The translations under genes and the position numbers were made by a program. The notes below the pieces were generated by a model. The model searched no databases and was not told the origin of the DNA. It saw nothing but the letters and a program-made list of their open reading frames with translations. From an uncultured bacterium (GTDB lineage: Bacteria; Bacillota_I; Bacilli_A; Acholeplasmatales; Anaeroplasmataceae), in contig CASFCK010000001.1 of NCBI GenBank assembly GCA_949293265.1, positions 122,254-186,253 of the forward strand: DNA of 64,000 nucleotides, read 5' to 3'. How positions within the stretch are numbered: position 1 is the stretch's first letter; each line of letters starts with the position of its first letter. This document shows positions 18,455-27,197 of this stretch, in pieces.

Positions 18455-18546
18455 AAACTAGTAATAAAGATTTCAAGACCTATAATAATCAGGATAATAC
18501 CACCAGCTATAACAGTCTTATTTTTATGCTTTTTGTTCTAATTTTT
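18455..18546 (-). pseudogene. Possible remnant of a membrane-protein gene (MntP-like C-terminus)
   Basis: Read on the minus strand, about 18452-18527 encodes KTVIAGGIILIIIGLEIF followed by a stop inside the malR 3' end, with a stop codon also just upstream and no start. The Gly-rich hydrophobic helix resembles the last membrane segment of MntP/YtaF-type manganese exporters. It is too short to be a gene and may be a decayed fragment or chance. Confidence 0.25.
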
Positions 18547-18823
18547 ACTATTTTTTCGGACAAAACTCACAAATTTTTTTAAAAAAATATGATTAAATCT
18601 AATTAAACCATAATAATAGATAATTGTTATTGTTCTGACATTGATTAAGAATATTATTCTTTTCTTAAATAAATTTCTCTATTGTACATATATGATATAC
18701 TATATATGGTAATAGTGTTTTTTTTATAGAATATATATTTGTAAAGTGTTTAATAATTATGAAAAAATGTATTTTAGCACCAACAATTTTCACTTTTTAA
18801 ATATTTTTTTAAAAATAAAATTT
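18547..18823. other. AT-rich intergenic stretch with no recognisable gene
   Basis: Together with the remnant before it this forms a gap of about 410 bp between malR and the lipoprotein pair. It is full of A and T runs and short stop-rich frames on both strands. I find no tRNA, repeat family or convincing open frame in it. Confidence 0.6.
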
Positions 18824-18856
18824 CCCCAACCTAAATTATTTGACTCTAGGTTGGGG
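18824..18856 (-). terminator. Terminator of the lipoprotein pair
   Basis: A perfect 10-bp stem, CCCCAACCTA (18824-18833) with TAGGTTGGGG (18847-18856), is followed on the minus strand by AAATTTTATTTTT. It lies 10 bp after the stop of the downstream lipoprotein gene. Confidence 0.9.
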
Positions 18857-18865
18857 TAAATTCAT

Positions 18866-20338
18866 TTACATATACCACTTATCTAAATTAGTTAGAGTAA
18901 GTATACCTTTATAAACTTCAGTTAAATTATTTCCTAAGTTAATATATAAAGTGTCACCATTTGATGCTATAAATACTTCATTATGATTTCCATATACTTT
19001 ATCTACGTTAACTAAATCTATATCGAACTCAAATTCTTTTTTTAAAGTATTTATTAAGTATAATGAATTATTAGTTATAAAATAAAGATCAGTAAGTTTT
19101 GACATGTAATTAACATTATTATTAGTTGTATTACAATATAAAACATTATTATAGATATGAAGCATTTCATCATTATATTCGTATAATGTATTTTCATCAA
19201 GCACATATAAATATAGTGTTTCATTAACCAAAAATCTTTTGACAACTCCATTATATTTTATTCCGTTTATAATATATTGACCTTCTTCAACATATTCAAC
19301 TTTTTTAGTGTAAGGATCATAATTTAACTCATAATTTTCCCTATTACTGCTATACTTTACTCTACTGATATAAGTGTCAATTCTATTTATATTTTTATCA
19401 TATTTAGAAATTTGATATTCATATTCATTTGTAGAAATGCTTTTTTTATAATCTAAGCCATATATAAAGCCATTTAAGCTAAATAAATAATATGTATTTA
19501 CACTAAAAGTGTTAATATATTTAGTTTCTTTATCTAGTCCTATTATATCAGGTAAATCTGAAGGTATATCCGATTCAAATATCAACATATTTTCTAATTT
19601 ATAAGTATGTGGATTCATACTATTAGCTGTAAAATAATATGAGCCATCTCTTTCTTGAGCATTATTTTCTAATAGATAAAAAGAATTATTATTCAAAACA
19701 CCTACTAATTCGAAGTTTTCATCAAATAATTTAATCATATTTTCATCTCTACTTTGATAAAAATATTTACCATCATCAGCCTCAATAATGCCTATACTTG
19801 GTATTGGTACACCTATTGCTGGTTTAATCACATAGCCTTCGATATTACCATATTGCTTTCCGTCTGGGGTAATAAACATGGACTTATTGTCATTTTCCGA
19901 ATATGCTAATAAAACATTATCAACTATTGTTGTTATTACTTGATAATTGTCTAAATTGTTAATTTTAGAAAAAACTAAATCAAAATATTCATTATCTTTT
20001 CGATACATATATATATCTAAATTGTTTTTCGCTCTAATTGGAGTGAAATGTTCAGTGGTTTTTGTTAAGTTTTTTGAATTATCGGTAAAATAATTACCTG
20101 ATTTTAAAGATATAAAACCTTTGTTTTTATTAATTGTTCTATTTGTTTTATCACTTAATTCATTTTTAGCAAATGTGTAATAGGTTTCACCAGCTAAATC
20201 AATATATTGATAATTGTTATCATTTTCTACCAAATATAAATATTCTTCTTTAACTTCATTTTTTAAATCAACTGTCACTTTATTACAACCTATTAAATAG
20301 AACGAAATAAAACTAAGCACTATTAGTATCTTTTTCAT
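18866..20338 (-). CDS. Lipoprotein of unknown function, partner of the cysteine-peptidase lipoprotein
   Basis: The product has 490 residues with a short signal and lipobox LIGC (Cys18). The mature part is strongly Tyr/Asn/Asp-rich and appears to be almost all beta strands, with many short recurring hydrophobic strands ending in N-N or D-G turns (for example LLENNAQERDGSYYFTAN and NNSLYLINTLKK). That pattern is compatible with a beta-propeller, but this is inference; I recognise no family motif. The start overlaps the end of the peptidase gene by 26 bp, so translation is coupled, and both share one promoter and terminator. A role as substrate, inhibitor or receptor of the peptidase is possible but unproven. 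Confidence 0.82.
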   Translation of the reverse strand: MKKILIVLSFISFYLIGCNKVTVDLKNEVKEEYLYLVENDNNYQYIDLAGETYYTFAKNELSDKTNRTINKNKGFISLKSGNYFTDNSKNLTKTTEHFTPIRAKNNLDIYMYRKDNEYFDLVFSKINNLDNYQVITTIVDNVLLAYSENDNKSMFITPDGKQYGNIEGYVIKPAIGVPIPSIGIIEADDGKYFYQSRDENMIKLFDENFELVGVLNNNSFYLLENNAQERDGSYYFTANSMNPHTYKLENMLIFESDIPSDLPDIIGLDKETKYINTFSVNTYYLFSLNGFIYGLDYKKSISTNEYEYQISKYDKNINRIDTYISRVKYSSNRENYELNYDPYTKKVEYVEEGQYIINGIKYNGVVKRFLVNETLYLYVLDENTLYEYNDEMLHIYNNVLYCNTTNNNVNYMSKLTDLYFITNNSLYLINTLKKEFEFDIDLVNVDKVYGNHNEVFIASNGDTLYINLGNNLTEVYKGILTLTNLDKWYM

Positions 20339-21578
20339 CTTCTTCCCTCCTAGTTTTCCAAATTATTGGTGTATATTTATCGTCACTTAAAAATCCACAA
20401 TATTTGCACTTTGCCTTAGCAATCGATGATGTATATATATGTTTATTTCTTATTTCTTTGTGACATTGATTACAAATAGCTGAATGAAACATATCATCTA
20501 CTGCTCTATAAGATGAAAAAGAATGATTGTGATTATCTAATGAGCAACCGCAAATATAATCATCATTTTTTATAAGGTTACTACTACATAGATGTTCATT
20601 CGTCAATGAGGCAATATCTATATATAAAACCGAATAAATCCTTATACCCTTATTTTCAATTTCATATGACAAGTTTATCTTGCTTTGTCCATTATATCCC
20701 CAGTGCGCGATAATGTTATCATCTTCATCTAATCCATATGCAATTATTGAATGTGCTGTCAAATTTGTAGGTCTATAGAAATATACATTTACAGGAATTC
20801 CTTTATTTATTAGTTCTTTAACCAACTGTATTGAAAGCGATTGTTCATCATCACTAAAATTTTCCAATTTTACACTAATATATGGATTTAAAATATATCT
20901 ATTAAAATAAGAATACAATATAATTTTGGCTTCTAGTGGTGTTAATCCAAAACTAACATATGCGTCATTTAATTGTTCAATTTCGTTATTAATAATTAAA
21001 TCAACATCAATTATCCCCCAGCCTAATAAATCGTTGTTTCTTTCAGAAAAATAATCAAAAAATTCTTCATTATTTACAGTAGATGCCGATGCTTCTATTG
21101 CTGATCTTAAAAGTAAATTAAATAGTGAATAGTTGTCATTTAAAACGTCGTATATATATCGATGAAAAAATCCATATTGTTGTGCTTTTTGTTCATTATA
21201 TAATTTGTCTGCTAAATCTTTGTGTGACTTAGGACCAGGTGATTCAATTATTAAATTGTTTGCATCTACATTACTGTTATATATCAATCCATCGCTAACA
21301 TAATCATCATTAAAAATAGTATCATAAAAAGACAGTAATTGAGCCATTGAAACAAAAACACAATTACCGATTATATCATTGTTAGTTATTAAATTTTTAT
21401 TGTTTTCACTAAAAAAATTAAACATAAAATCATTGCTAAAATAGTTACTAACCATTAGATTGTGATTTATATCATCAGTGGCTTCATATTCATTTTCATA
21501 ATTTATCTTTTCTACATTATACGTACACGCAAGCAAGAAAAAAAGTATAAAGCCGAATAAAATTTTGTTTTTTAACAT
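20313..21578 (-). CDS. Papain-like cysteine peptidase lipoprotein with a CxxC/His tail
   Basis: This 421-residue surface protein has a signal and lipobox LLAC (Cys18). The segment GNCVFVSMAQLLSFYD near residue 72-87 has the look of the catalytic Cys region of papain-like (C1/C10/C39-type) peptidases. Further on, AHSIIAYGLDEDDNIIAHWGYNG gives the catalytic His and a following Asn/Trp-rich strand. After residue about 335 come a C-x-C motif, a HNH cluster and two CxxC motifs (ICNQCHKE and KCKYCGFL), which could bind zinc. I infer a thiol peptidase or transpeptidase acting outside the cell. Loss of activity cannot be excluded. It heads a two-gene unit with its own strong promoter at 21682-21710. 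Confidence 0.72.
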   Translation of the reverse strand: MLKNKILFGFILFFLLACTYNVEKINYENEYEATDDINHNLMVSNYFSNDFMFNFFSENNKNLITNNDIIGNCVFVSMAQLLSFYDTIFNDDYVSDGLIYNSNVDANNLIIESPGPKSHKDLADKLYNEQKAQQYGFFHRYIYDVLNDNYSLFNLLLRSAIEASASTVNNEEFFDYFSERNNDLLGWGIIDVDLIINNEIEQLNDAYVSFGLTPLEAKIILYSYFNRYILNPYISVKLENFSDDEQSLSIQLVKELINKGIPVNVYFYRPTNLTAHSIIAYGLDEDDNIIAHWGYNGQSKINLSYEIENKGIRIYSVLYIDIASLTNEHLCSSNLIKNDDYICGCSLDNHNHSFSSYRAVDDMFHSAICNQCHKEIRNKHIYTSSIAKAKCKYCGFLSDDKYTPIIWKTRREEDEKDTNSA

Positions 21579-21681
21579 TTTAAACTATCCTTTCTAATAT
21601 GTTTTTGTTTTTTTAAAAAATATAGAACTTTATTCGATTATTTTACTTCTTTTTAGGTGAAACAACCTAACTTTCAATAAA

Positions 21682-21710
21682 ATTATAACATTATATTTGT
21701 ATTTTGTCAA
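21682..21710 (-). promoter_or_regulatory. Strong promoter of the peptidase-lipoprotein unit
   Basis: A consensus sigma-A promoter on the minus strand: TTGACA (21705-21710), a 17-bp spacer and TATAAT (21682-21687). The leader is about 95 nt and begins with a small hairpin, TTAGGT/ACCTAA (21653-21670). Confidence 0.88.
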
Positions 21711-21766
21711 TTTTTGGCAAATATTATACTTGTTAGATGAAAACAAAATTTGAATAGTAAAAAAAA

Positions 21767-21795
21767 GATTCAAAGCCTCATTAACGCCTTGAATC
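21767..21795 (-). terminator. Terminator after pgmB
   Basis: GATTCAA (21767-21773) pairs with TTGAATC (21789-21795), flanked by A- and T-runs that extend the stem. It ends the minus-strand operon just after the pgmB stop; the flanking runs would also let it work on the other strand. Confidence 0.8.
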
Positions 21796-21800
21796 TTTTT

Positions 21801-22442
21801 TTATTCATTTACAATATTCAATATGTCTTTAAAAGATTTAATTTTTATTTTGGCTTTAAGATAATTACTAGCAGGACCTATTCCTACGCTAATAAAATTC
21901 CCATTATTAGCTGCATCAATGCCAGAATTTGCATCCTCAATAACTAAACAATTACTAGGGTTTAAATTTAACATTTCAGCTGCTTTAATGAATACTTCTG
22001 GATCTGGTTTAGATTTTGTTATGTTATTCCCATCGCTAATCGCGTCAAAAAAATCACCTAAACCAATTTTGTTTAAAATCGTCTTTGTGTTTTTACTTGA
22101 TGAACCAATAGCTAACTTATAACCTTGTTTTTTCAACTCATCAAGTGTCTCTTTTACTTCTTTACTTAGATAAGATGAGTCCATTTTCTCTAATAATTTT
22201 TTATATATTTCATTCTTGTAATCAGCAAGAGCTATTTTTTCTTCAGCACTATATTTTTTTGTTGTTTTTTCTAGGACTACTTCTAGGCTTTCTAATCTAG
22301 ATACACCGCGTTGTCTTAAGTTATCTTCTTTAGTGAAATTCGTTATTCCAAGTTTTAACGCTAAAGCTTGCCACGCTTCATAATGTAGTTCATCAGTTGA
22401 TGTTATTACACCATCTAAGTCGAATATTATTCCTTTAATCAT
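21801..22442 (-). CDS. pgmB: Beta-phosphoglucomutase
   Basis: This 213-residue HAD-superfamily enzyme converts beta-glucose-1-phosphate to glucose-6-phosphate in the cytoplasm. Motif I with the phosphorylated Asp is FDLDGVITSTDELHYEAW, characteristic of beta-PGM, with the cap-domain segment RGVSRLESLEVVL (R-G-V-S-R-x-E-S-L), GSSSKNTK (motif II), KPDPEVF (motif III Lys) and EDANSGIDAA (motif IV). The start overlaps the esterase gene by 8 bp. Normally the substrate comes from an inverting disaccharide phosphorylase, and none is seen here, so its substrate source in this locus is unclear. Confidence 0.92.
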   Translation of the reverse strand: MIKGIIFDLDGVITSTDELHYEAWQALALKLGITNFTKEDNLRQRGVSRLESLEVVLEKTTKKYSAEEKIALADYKNEIYKKLLEKMDSSYLSKEVKETLDELKKQGYKLAIGSSSKNTKTILNKIGLGDFFDAISDGNNITKSKPDPEVFIKAAEMLNLNPSNCLVIEDANSGIDAANNGNFISVGIGPASNYLKAKIKIKSFKDILNIVNE

Positions 22443-23328
22443 TTTTTACACCATTTTCTTTTAGCCATAATAATGCTTCATTAATCCATGTATTACAATG
22501 CATATTAATTAATTGACATGGATCTGCCATAGTATGATCATATAAAGCTAGGCCATGATTTCCTCTATTGTATAAATGTAATTCAAATTCGTTGTTTAAT
22601 TTTCTTAATTTTAAAGCATATTCTAATATATCAGTTGGATATATAACTTGATCTTGATTACTACCAAATAAGAAAATTGGTGGCATGTTTTCATGAACAT
22701 GATTTAATAAATCAACTTCTGCTAAATCCGATTCACTATAATTTTCTTTTCCTGTAACAATTTGAATTATACTATAGGGACCAAAATCACCCATTAAGCC
22801 TTTTGCTATTAATTCCTTAATTTTTTCTTTACTTTCTTCTGATTTATTTGGATAATTCCTTAGTGAAATGGCAGGGTAGCCCGCAATCACACTAAACGGT
22901 TTAAGGACTTTCTTATTCACATTAAACTTTTTGGTTAAGAAATCAGCATTGAAAAAAGTTGCTAAACTTAAAACTAAGTGACCACCGGCACTAAAACCAC
23001 AAACACTTATTTGATTACGATCAATAAAATATTTATCTGCGTTGTTATAAACATATAAATAAGCAGCAGCTAATTCAGTTAAAGCTTGGGGAAAGGGATT
23101 GCTGATGCCAGTTGAATATTTTAAAACAAAAGTATGATATCCATCTCTAGCAAATGCTAAAGCTACGGGTTCACCTTCATTTTGACTCACAAATGAATAT
23201 CCACCACCTGGACAAACAATCATTGCAGGCCTTAAAATGTCCTTACGACCATATTCTTGACGTTCTAATATATAAGTATTTAAGGTAGCATTCGAATCAT
23301 CTAATAATTTTACACTTAAATTAATCAT
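22435..23328 (-). CDS. Alpha/beta-hydrolase, carbohydrate esterase-like
   Basis: This 297-residue protein has the oxyanion-hole motif CPGGGYSF, the nucleophile elbow GFSAGGHL with catalytic Ser, and the late Asp/His region (LFGSNQDQV and NRGNHGLALYDH). This layout is typical of acetyl-xylan-esterase-like and BD-FAE type enzymes that deacetylate oligosaccharides. It has no signal peptide, so it acts inside the cell on imported sugars. It lies between the GH3 enzyme (10-16 bp away) and pgmB (overlap), consistent with trimming acylated oligosaccharides brought in by the adjacent ABC importer. The exact ester is unknown. Confidence 0.85.
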   Translation of the reverse strand: MINLSVKLLDDSNATLNTYILERQEYGRKDILRPAMIVCPGGGYSFVSQNEGEPVALAFARDGYHTFVLKYSTGISNPFPQALTELAAAYLYVYNNADKYFIDRNQISVCGFSAGGHLVLSLATFFNADFLTKKFNVNKKVLKPFSVIAGYPAISLRNYPNKSEESKEKIKELIAKGLMGDFGPYSIIQIVTGKENYSESDLAEVDLLNHVHENMPPIFLFGSNQDQVIYPTDILEYALKLRKLNNEFELHLYNRGNHGLALYDHTMADPCQLINMHCNTWINEALLWLKENGVKND

Positions 23329-23337
23329 AGCATCCTC

Positions 23338-25041
23338 CTATAATTTAGTGTCCCATTTGCCACAGAAAACATCGACCGGAGATATACCTGTAAAATTGCT
23401 TTTACCAAACAATTTAGCAACTAATAGCTCTAATGTGTAATCATTACTAAAATATGTATTAATATAGGTTTTAATACGAGGAACATCTAATAAATGGTAT
23501 GGGTTTTCTAGTGAAATAAAAATGGTTGGAACTGAATGTATATATATTGGACAATTCATGCCCATTGGATTTGCCCATTCAATACGAACTGTAGTTTGAT
23601 TAGATTTTGTAGCTAAATTTGCTACATAAATCATTAAATCATAGCTTTCTACCATATCTTTGAATTTAGATTGTTTTCCTTCATAACGATCACCAGGAGT
23701 AAATTTAGTAACATTAAAGCCTTCTACTTCTAGTAATTTTATGAATTTATCTGTCATTCCAACAGCGCGGTCATAACCTAGGGCATTTTCTCCACTTTCA
23801 ATTTCATACACTAAGATATTTTTAATTTTGTCTTTGTCTAATGGAATTATATTTTCTTTATTTTTAACTAATGTAATTGACTTATCAGCGATTTTGTAAG
23901 CTATGTCTTTGTATTCTTTTTTACCTATGATTTTATCGGCATTTTCTAGGGTTGGAATATTATTGTTTTTATGTAATCCTATAGATGCTTTAGTAGCTAA
24001 AATTCGCATAACTGCCTCATTTAATCTTTCTTCAGATAACAATTTGTTATTAAGGCCATCTATCATAAATTTAAAGTCTTCATCTAAATTTTTTGTAAAT
24101 AAAAACATATCACAACCATATTCTATCGCTAAAGGTACAGCTTTATCTCTAGGCATTGCTTGACAAAAACCTGTCATTGTAGTTGCATCAGTTAAAACTA
24201 GTCCCTTAAATCCTAGTTTTTTTCGTAATAAGCCTTGTAAAAGTTCTTTGCTTAAGGTAGCAGGCATTATATCTTCATCTACTATATCAGGATTAAAATA
24301 TTTTGTATATGCCGGTTGCATAATATGACCAACCATAACGGCTTTAGCACCGTTTTTTATTAAATTTTTATAAACATATCCATATGTTTTATCCCATTTA
24401 GAACATGATAGATTATTTATTGATGTTAATAAATGTTGATCTCTTTCATCTACTCCATCACCAGGGAAATGTTTAATTGATGTTAGCATATTGTGGGCTT
24501 GTACTTCTTGCATATAGTTATTTGCATAATTCAAAACCATATCTTTATCTGAACCAAAAGTCCTTGTATTCGTAATAGGATTTCTAAAGTTCATATCAAT
24601 ATCACAAACAGGAGCAAACGCAAAATTAGCTCCAACAGCCTTTGCTTCTTCAGCACAAACCTTCCCTAACAATTTAGCATTTATGACATCATTAGTAGCA
24701 GCCACTCCCATTTGGCTTGCTATCTTAGTTCCTTCTTTTACGATTCCATTTCCACCAGCTTCTAAATTTGCCGCTATGAAAAGTGGAATCTTAGCTTTAC
24801 TTTGTACTGAACTAATTGATTTTATTAAATCTTCTTTAAACATCGTTCTACACATCATACCGCCTACTTTTAAATCGCAAGCAATATGTCTAAAGAATTC
24901 TTCATCATTACGATAACTTACTAAAAAGAATAATTGTCCAATTTTATCTAAAGTTGACATATTGGCAAATGTTTCATTTACCCATTTAATATCTTCATCA
25001 TTTAAATAGAATGGCTTATTTTTAAAATCATTCTGTAACAT
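23338..25041 (-). CDS. GH3 glycosidase, NagZ-like subgroup
   Basis: I place the start at the ATG at 25039-25041 behind AAAGGTG, overlapping the permease stop by 14 bp; a GTG nine bases upstream is the alternative. The protein has 567 residues, no signal peptide, and a GH3 N-terminal barrel followed by a C-terminal domain. The motif KHFPGDGVDERDQHLL (about residues 190-205) corresponds to the NagZ signature with the D-x-H acid/base dyad (Asp201, His203 in the chosen numbering), but the usual PGHG is PGDG. The nucleophile is Asp285 in LVLTDATTMTG. Substrate could be a beta-hexosaminide, beta-glucoside or xyloside; the neighbouring GH39-type regulator and esterase favour a plant or mucin oligosaccharide. 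Confidence 0.87.
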   Translation of the reverse strand: MLQNDFKNKPFYLNDEDIKWVNETFANMSTLDKIGQLFFLVSYRNDEEFFRHIACDLKVGGMMCRTMFKEDLIKSISSVQSKAKIPLFIAANLEAGGNGIVKEGTKIASQMGVAATNDVINAKLLGKVCAEEAKAVGANFAFAPVCDIDMNFRNPITNTRTFGSDKDMVLNYANNYMQEVQAHNMLTSIKHFPGDGVDERDQHLLTSINNLSCSKWDKTYGYVYKNLIKNGAKAVMVGHIMQPAYTKYFNPDIVDEDIMPATLSKELLQGLLRKKLGFKGLVLTDATTMTGFCQAMPRDKAVPLAIEYGCDMFLFTKNLDEDFKFMIDGLNNKLLSEERLNEAVMRILATKASIGLHKNNNIPTLENADKIIGKKEYKDIAYKIADKSITLVKNKENIIPLDKDKIKNILVYEIESGENALGYDRAVGMTDKFIKLLEVEGFNVTKFTPGDRYEGKQSKFKDMVESYDLMIYVANLATKSNQTTVRIEWANPMGMNCPIYIHSVPTIFISLENPYHLLDVPRIKTYINTYFSNDYTLELLVAKLFGKSNFTGISPVDVFCGKWDTKL

Positions 25042-26050
25042 TATTAACACCTTTGTTCTTCTTCTTTTTAAATTGATTTATAAAATTATCTAGTACACCT
25101 TTGTTTGCGGTATACGCCATAACTGCAACTATTACTAAACCTGTAATAATAGTTTGAATTGAACTATCTACGCCAAAGCTTTGCATACCATATGTTAAAC
25201 AGTTCATTCCTATAGCACCCATCAATATACCCCAAGGCATATTTGAATAATTAGCTAAGAATAATCCAATAAGTACAGGTGTCATTGAACTATACATTAA
25301 TGAGGCACTATTTAAATTATTAGTTGGTTCAACTTTAGCTTTAGATGCATTAAATAAAGCTACAAAGCCTAATAATACTCCGACAATTATATAGGTTATA
25401 ATAATGTTTTTCTTTTCATTAACACCGTTATTTATAGCTATTCTAGGATTCATTTGTAAGGACTTTGTATCAGCACCAAATTTTGTTTTATACAATAAAA
25501 ACCAGATGACTGCCATTATTGCGAACAATATTATGTAACACCATGGTTGTTCACTTAAAATTAGTATTTGATTAGCATATTCTACATCTAATGAAAAAAT
25601 ATTTACACCAGCACCATTATATAAAATAGCAGTTAAGGCTTCATATACCATTACTATACCTAATGAAATAATCATATTCGGAACCTTGATAAAAATATAC
25701 AAAAGGCCTTCTATTAAAGCTAATATGGTTGTAGATATGATGCATAAAAGTAGTATTACAGCAACATTTACATGCATACTAATGCCTAAATTAATACCAA
25801 TAATAGCGCCTAATATCGCGATTATACCAGGAGCAAAATCCCATCTTCCCCCAGAAAGAGGGATAGCTACCGCAAGAGCCATTAAGGATTGCGATACGCT
25901 ATCTACAAATATATTACTAGTAATTGAACTAGAAAAGAATAAATCATTTTTTAAAGCTAAAGCAAGGATAGCAAAGATTAAATATAGACCAACTGGAAAT
26001 ATTAAAGTTTTAGCATAATTAGTACTTATTTTAATCAATTTGCTTTTCAT
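25028..26050 (-). CDS. Ribose-type sugar ABC transporter permease
   Basis: This 340-residue integral membrane protein has about eight to ten hydrophobic segments and the RbsC/BPD_transp_2 pattern, with conserved stretches SVSQSLMALAVAIPLSGGRWDFAPG and GLFLANYSNMPWGILMGAI. It forms the heteromeric pore with the permease encoded at 27198-28178. Interesting detail: the usual DLSVG motif region reads W-D-F-A-P-G. The next gene, the GH3 enzyme, overlaps its 3' end. The imported sugar is not identified. Confidence 0.88.
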   Translation of the reverse strand: MKSKLIKISTNYAKTLIFPVGLYLIFAILALALKNDLFFSSSITSNIFVDSVSQSLMALAVAIPLSGGRWDFAPGIIAILGAIIGINLGISMHVNVAVILLLCIISTTILALIEGLLYIFIKVPNMIISLGIVMVYEALTAILYNGAGVNIFSLDVEYANQILILSEQPWCYIILFAIMAVIWFLLYKTKFGADTKSLQMNPRIAINNGVNEKKNIIITYIIVGVLLGFVALFNASKAKVEPTNNLNSASLMYSSMTPVLIGLFLANYSNMPWGILMGAIGMNCLTYGMQSFGVDSSIQTIITGLVIVAVMAYTANKGVLDNFINQFKKKKNKGVNNVTE

Positions 26051-26059
26051 AATTACACC

Positions 26060-27172
26060 CTAAGATCTTGCAGCTTTTACTTCTGCTAAAGTACGATTTG
26101 TTAACTCATTTAGAGCCGCTAATGTAGCATTTTCATTATAATCTAGCATTACTTCTTTTAATTCAGCCGCTGTGATAGGACCATTAGCTAGGTCTTCAGG
26201 AATGATATATGTTTTATAATCATTTAATTCATCTTTATTTGTAATAACTGGGTAAGATGCTACACCATTAATAATACCATCGCGATTATATGCTCCTTCT
26301 GTAGCATCTTTATATTGTTTACCACTAATCGCATTCATAATACGAACGAAACAAGAAGCTATAGAAGCCGCATGATTATTATTACCAGCAGCAATTAATT
26401 TTCCACTATCCATTAAACTTGCCACTGAATCATCATAACCCATTGAAACTAATTTAACATTTGTATCTCTTATTTCTGGATAAACATAATCAATACCTGA
26501 ACTCATACCAAAGATTACATCAACACCTGTAGCTAAAACTTCTTGTGTTGCAGTTTGAATAGCAGTTTGATCGAAACCATTAGCATATGTACAATCAGCT
26601 ACTGTTGCTTCTGTTGCAGCTTCAATCGCAGCTTTAAACCCTGCATAAATTTCTGGAGCTTCATTAAATCCCCATGAAGGGAAAGAAACACCACCAACAC
26701 TAGTTAAATCATTGTCAATAACAGCTTTAGCATAAGCAGCTCCTAAACCTGCTAAATCGCCACCAAATTGTTGTGTACCACCTAAGAAGTGATCAGATTT
26801 AGTACTACCTAAATCAGCTGCTGCAATATAATCTAGGGCGACAATATAATAAACACCATTAGAACTACATGTATCTATAGCACTCTCAAGAGATGTATCA
26901 TAACCTGCTATAATTGCATTACAGCCTTGAGAGATTAAATTTTCAACACATTCTAAATGTTTATCGTCTTGATAATAAGTAGATTCATACGCAAATTCTA
27001 CATTGAAATTTTCTTCTAAGTAATTGCAATAATTTTGCATATTTTTACCCTGTGTATCAGTCCATTGATACATAACTAAACCAATTTTAACTTTTTCATC
27101 CTCTTTGTTGCAACTTGCTACCATAACACAAGCAAATAATGAACAAACTAACACCAAAATTTTCTTAAACAT
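26060..27172 (-). CDS. Sugar-binding lipoprotein (periplasmic-binding-protein type I)
   Basis: The 370-residue product has a signal peptide and lipobox VASC (Cys21). The mature part has the ribose-binding-protein fold features: IGLVMYQWTD at the first strand, SQGCNAIIAGYD, and GVDVIFGMSSG with VKLVSMGYDDSVASLMDSG. It lies between the two permease genes and serves the importer encoded by 25028-29768. The conserved ligand-contact residues cannot be assigned to one sugar by eye. The long second domain with a QFGGDLAG motif differs from RbsB and suggests a larger ligand. Confidence 0.88.
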   Translation of the reverse strand: MFKKILVLVCSLFACVMVASCNKEDEKVKIGLVMYQWTDTQGKNMQNYCNYLEENFNVEFAYESTYYQDDKHLECVENLISQGCNAIIAGYDTSLESAIDTCSSNGVYYIVALDYIAAADLGSTKSDHFLGGTQQFGGDLAGLGAAYAKAVIDNDLTSVGGVSFPSWGFNEAPEIYAGFKAAIEAATEATVADCTYANGFDQTAIQTATQEVLATGVDVIFGMSSGIDYVYPEIRDTNVKLVSMGYDDSVASLMDSGKLIAAGNNNHAASIASCFVRIMNAISGKQYKDATEGAYNRDGIINGVASYPVITNKDELNDYKTYIIPEDLANGPITAAELKEVMLDYNENATLAALNELTNRTLAEVKAARS

Positions 27173-27197
27173 AATTATTACCCATTCCTTTCTTATT

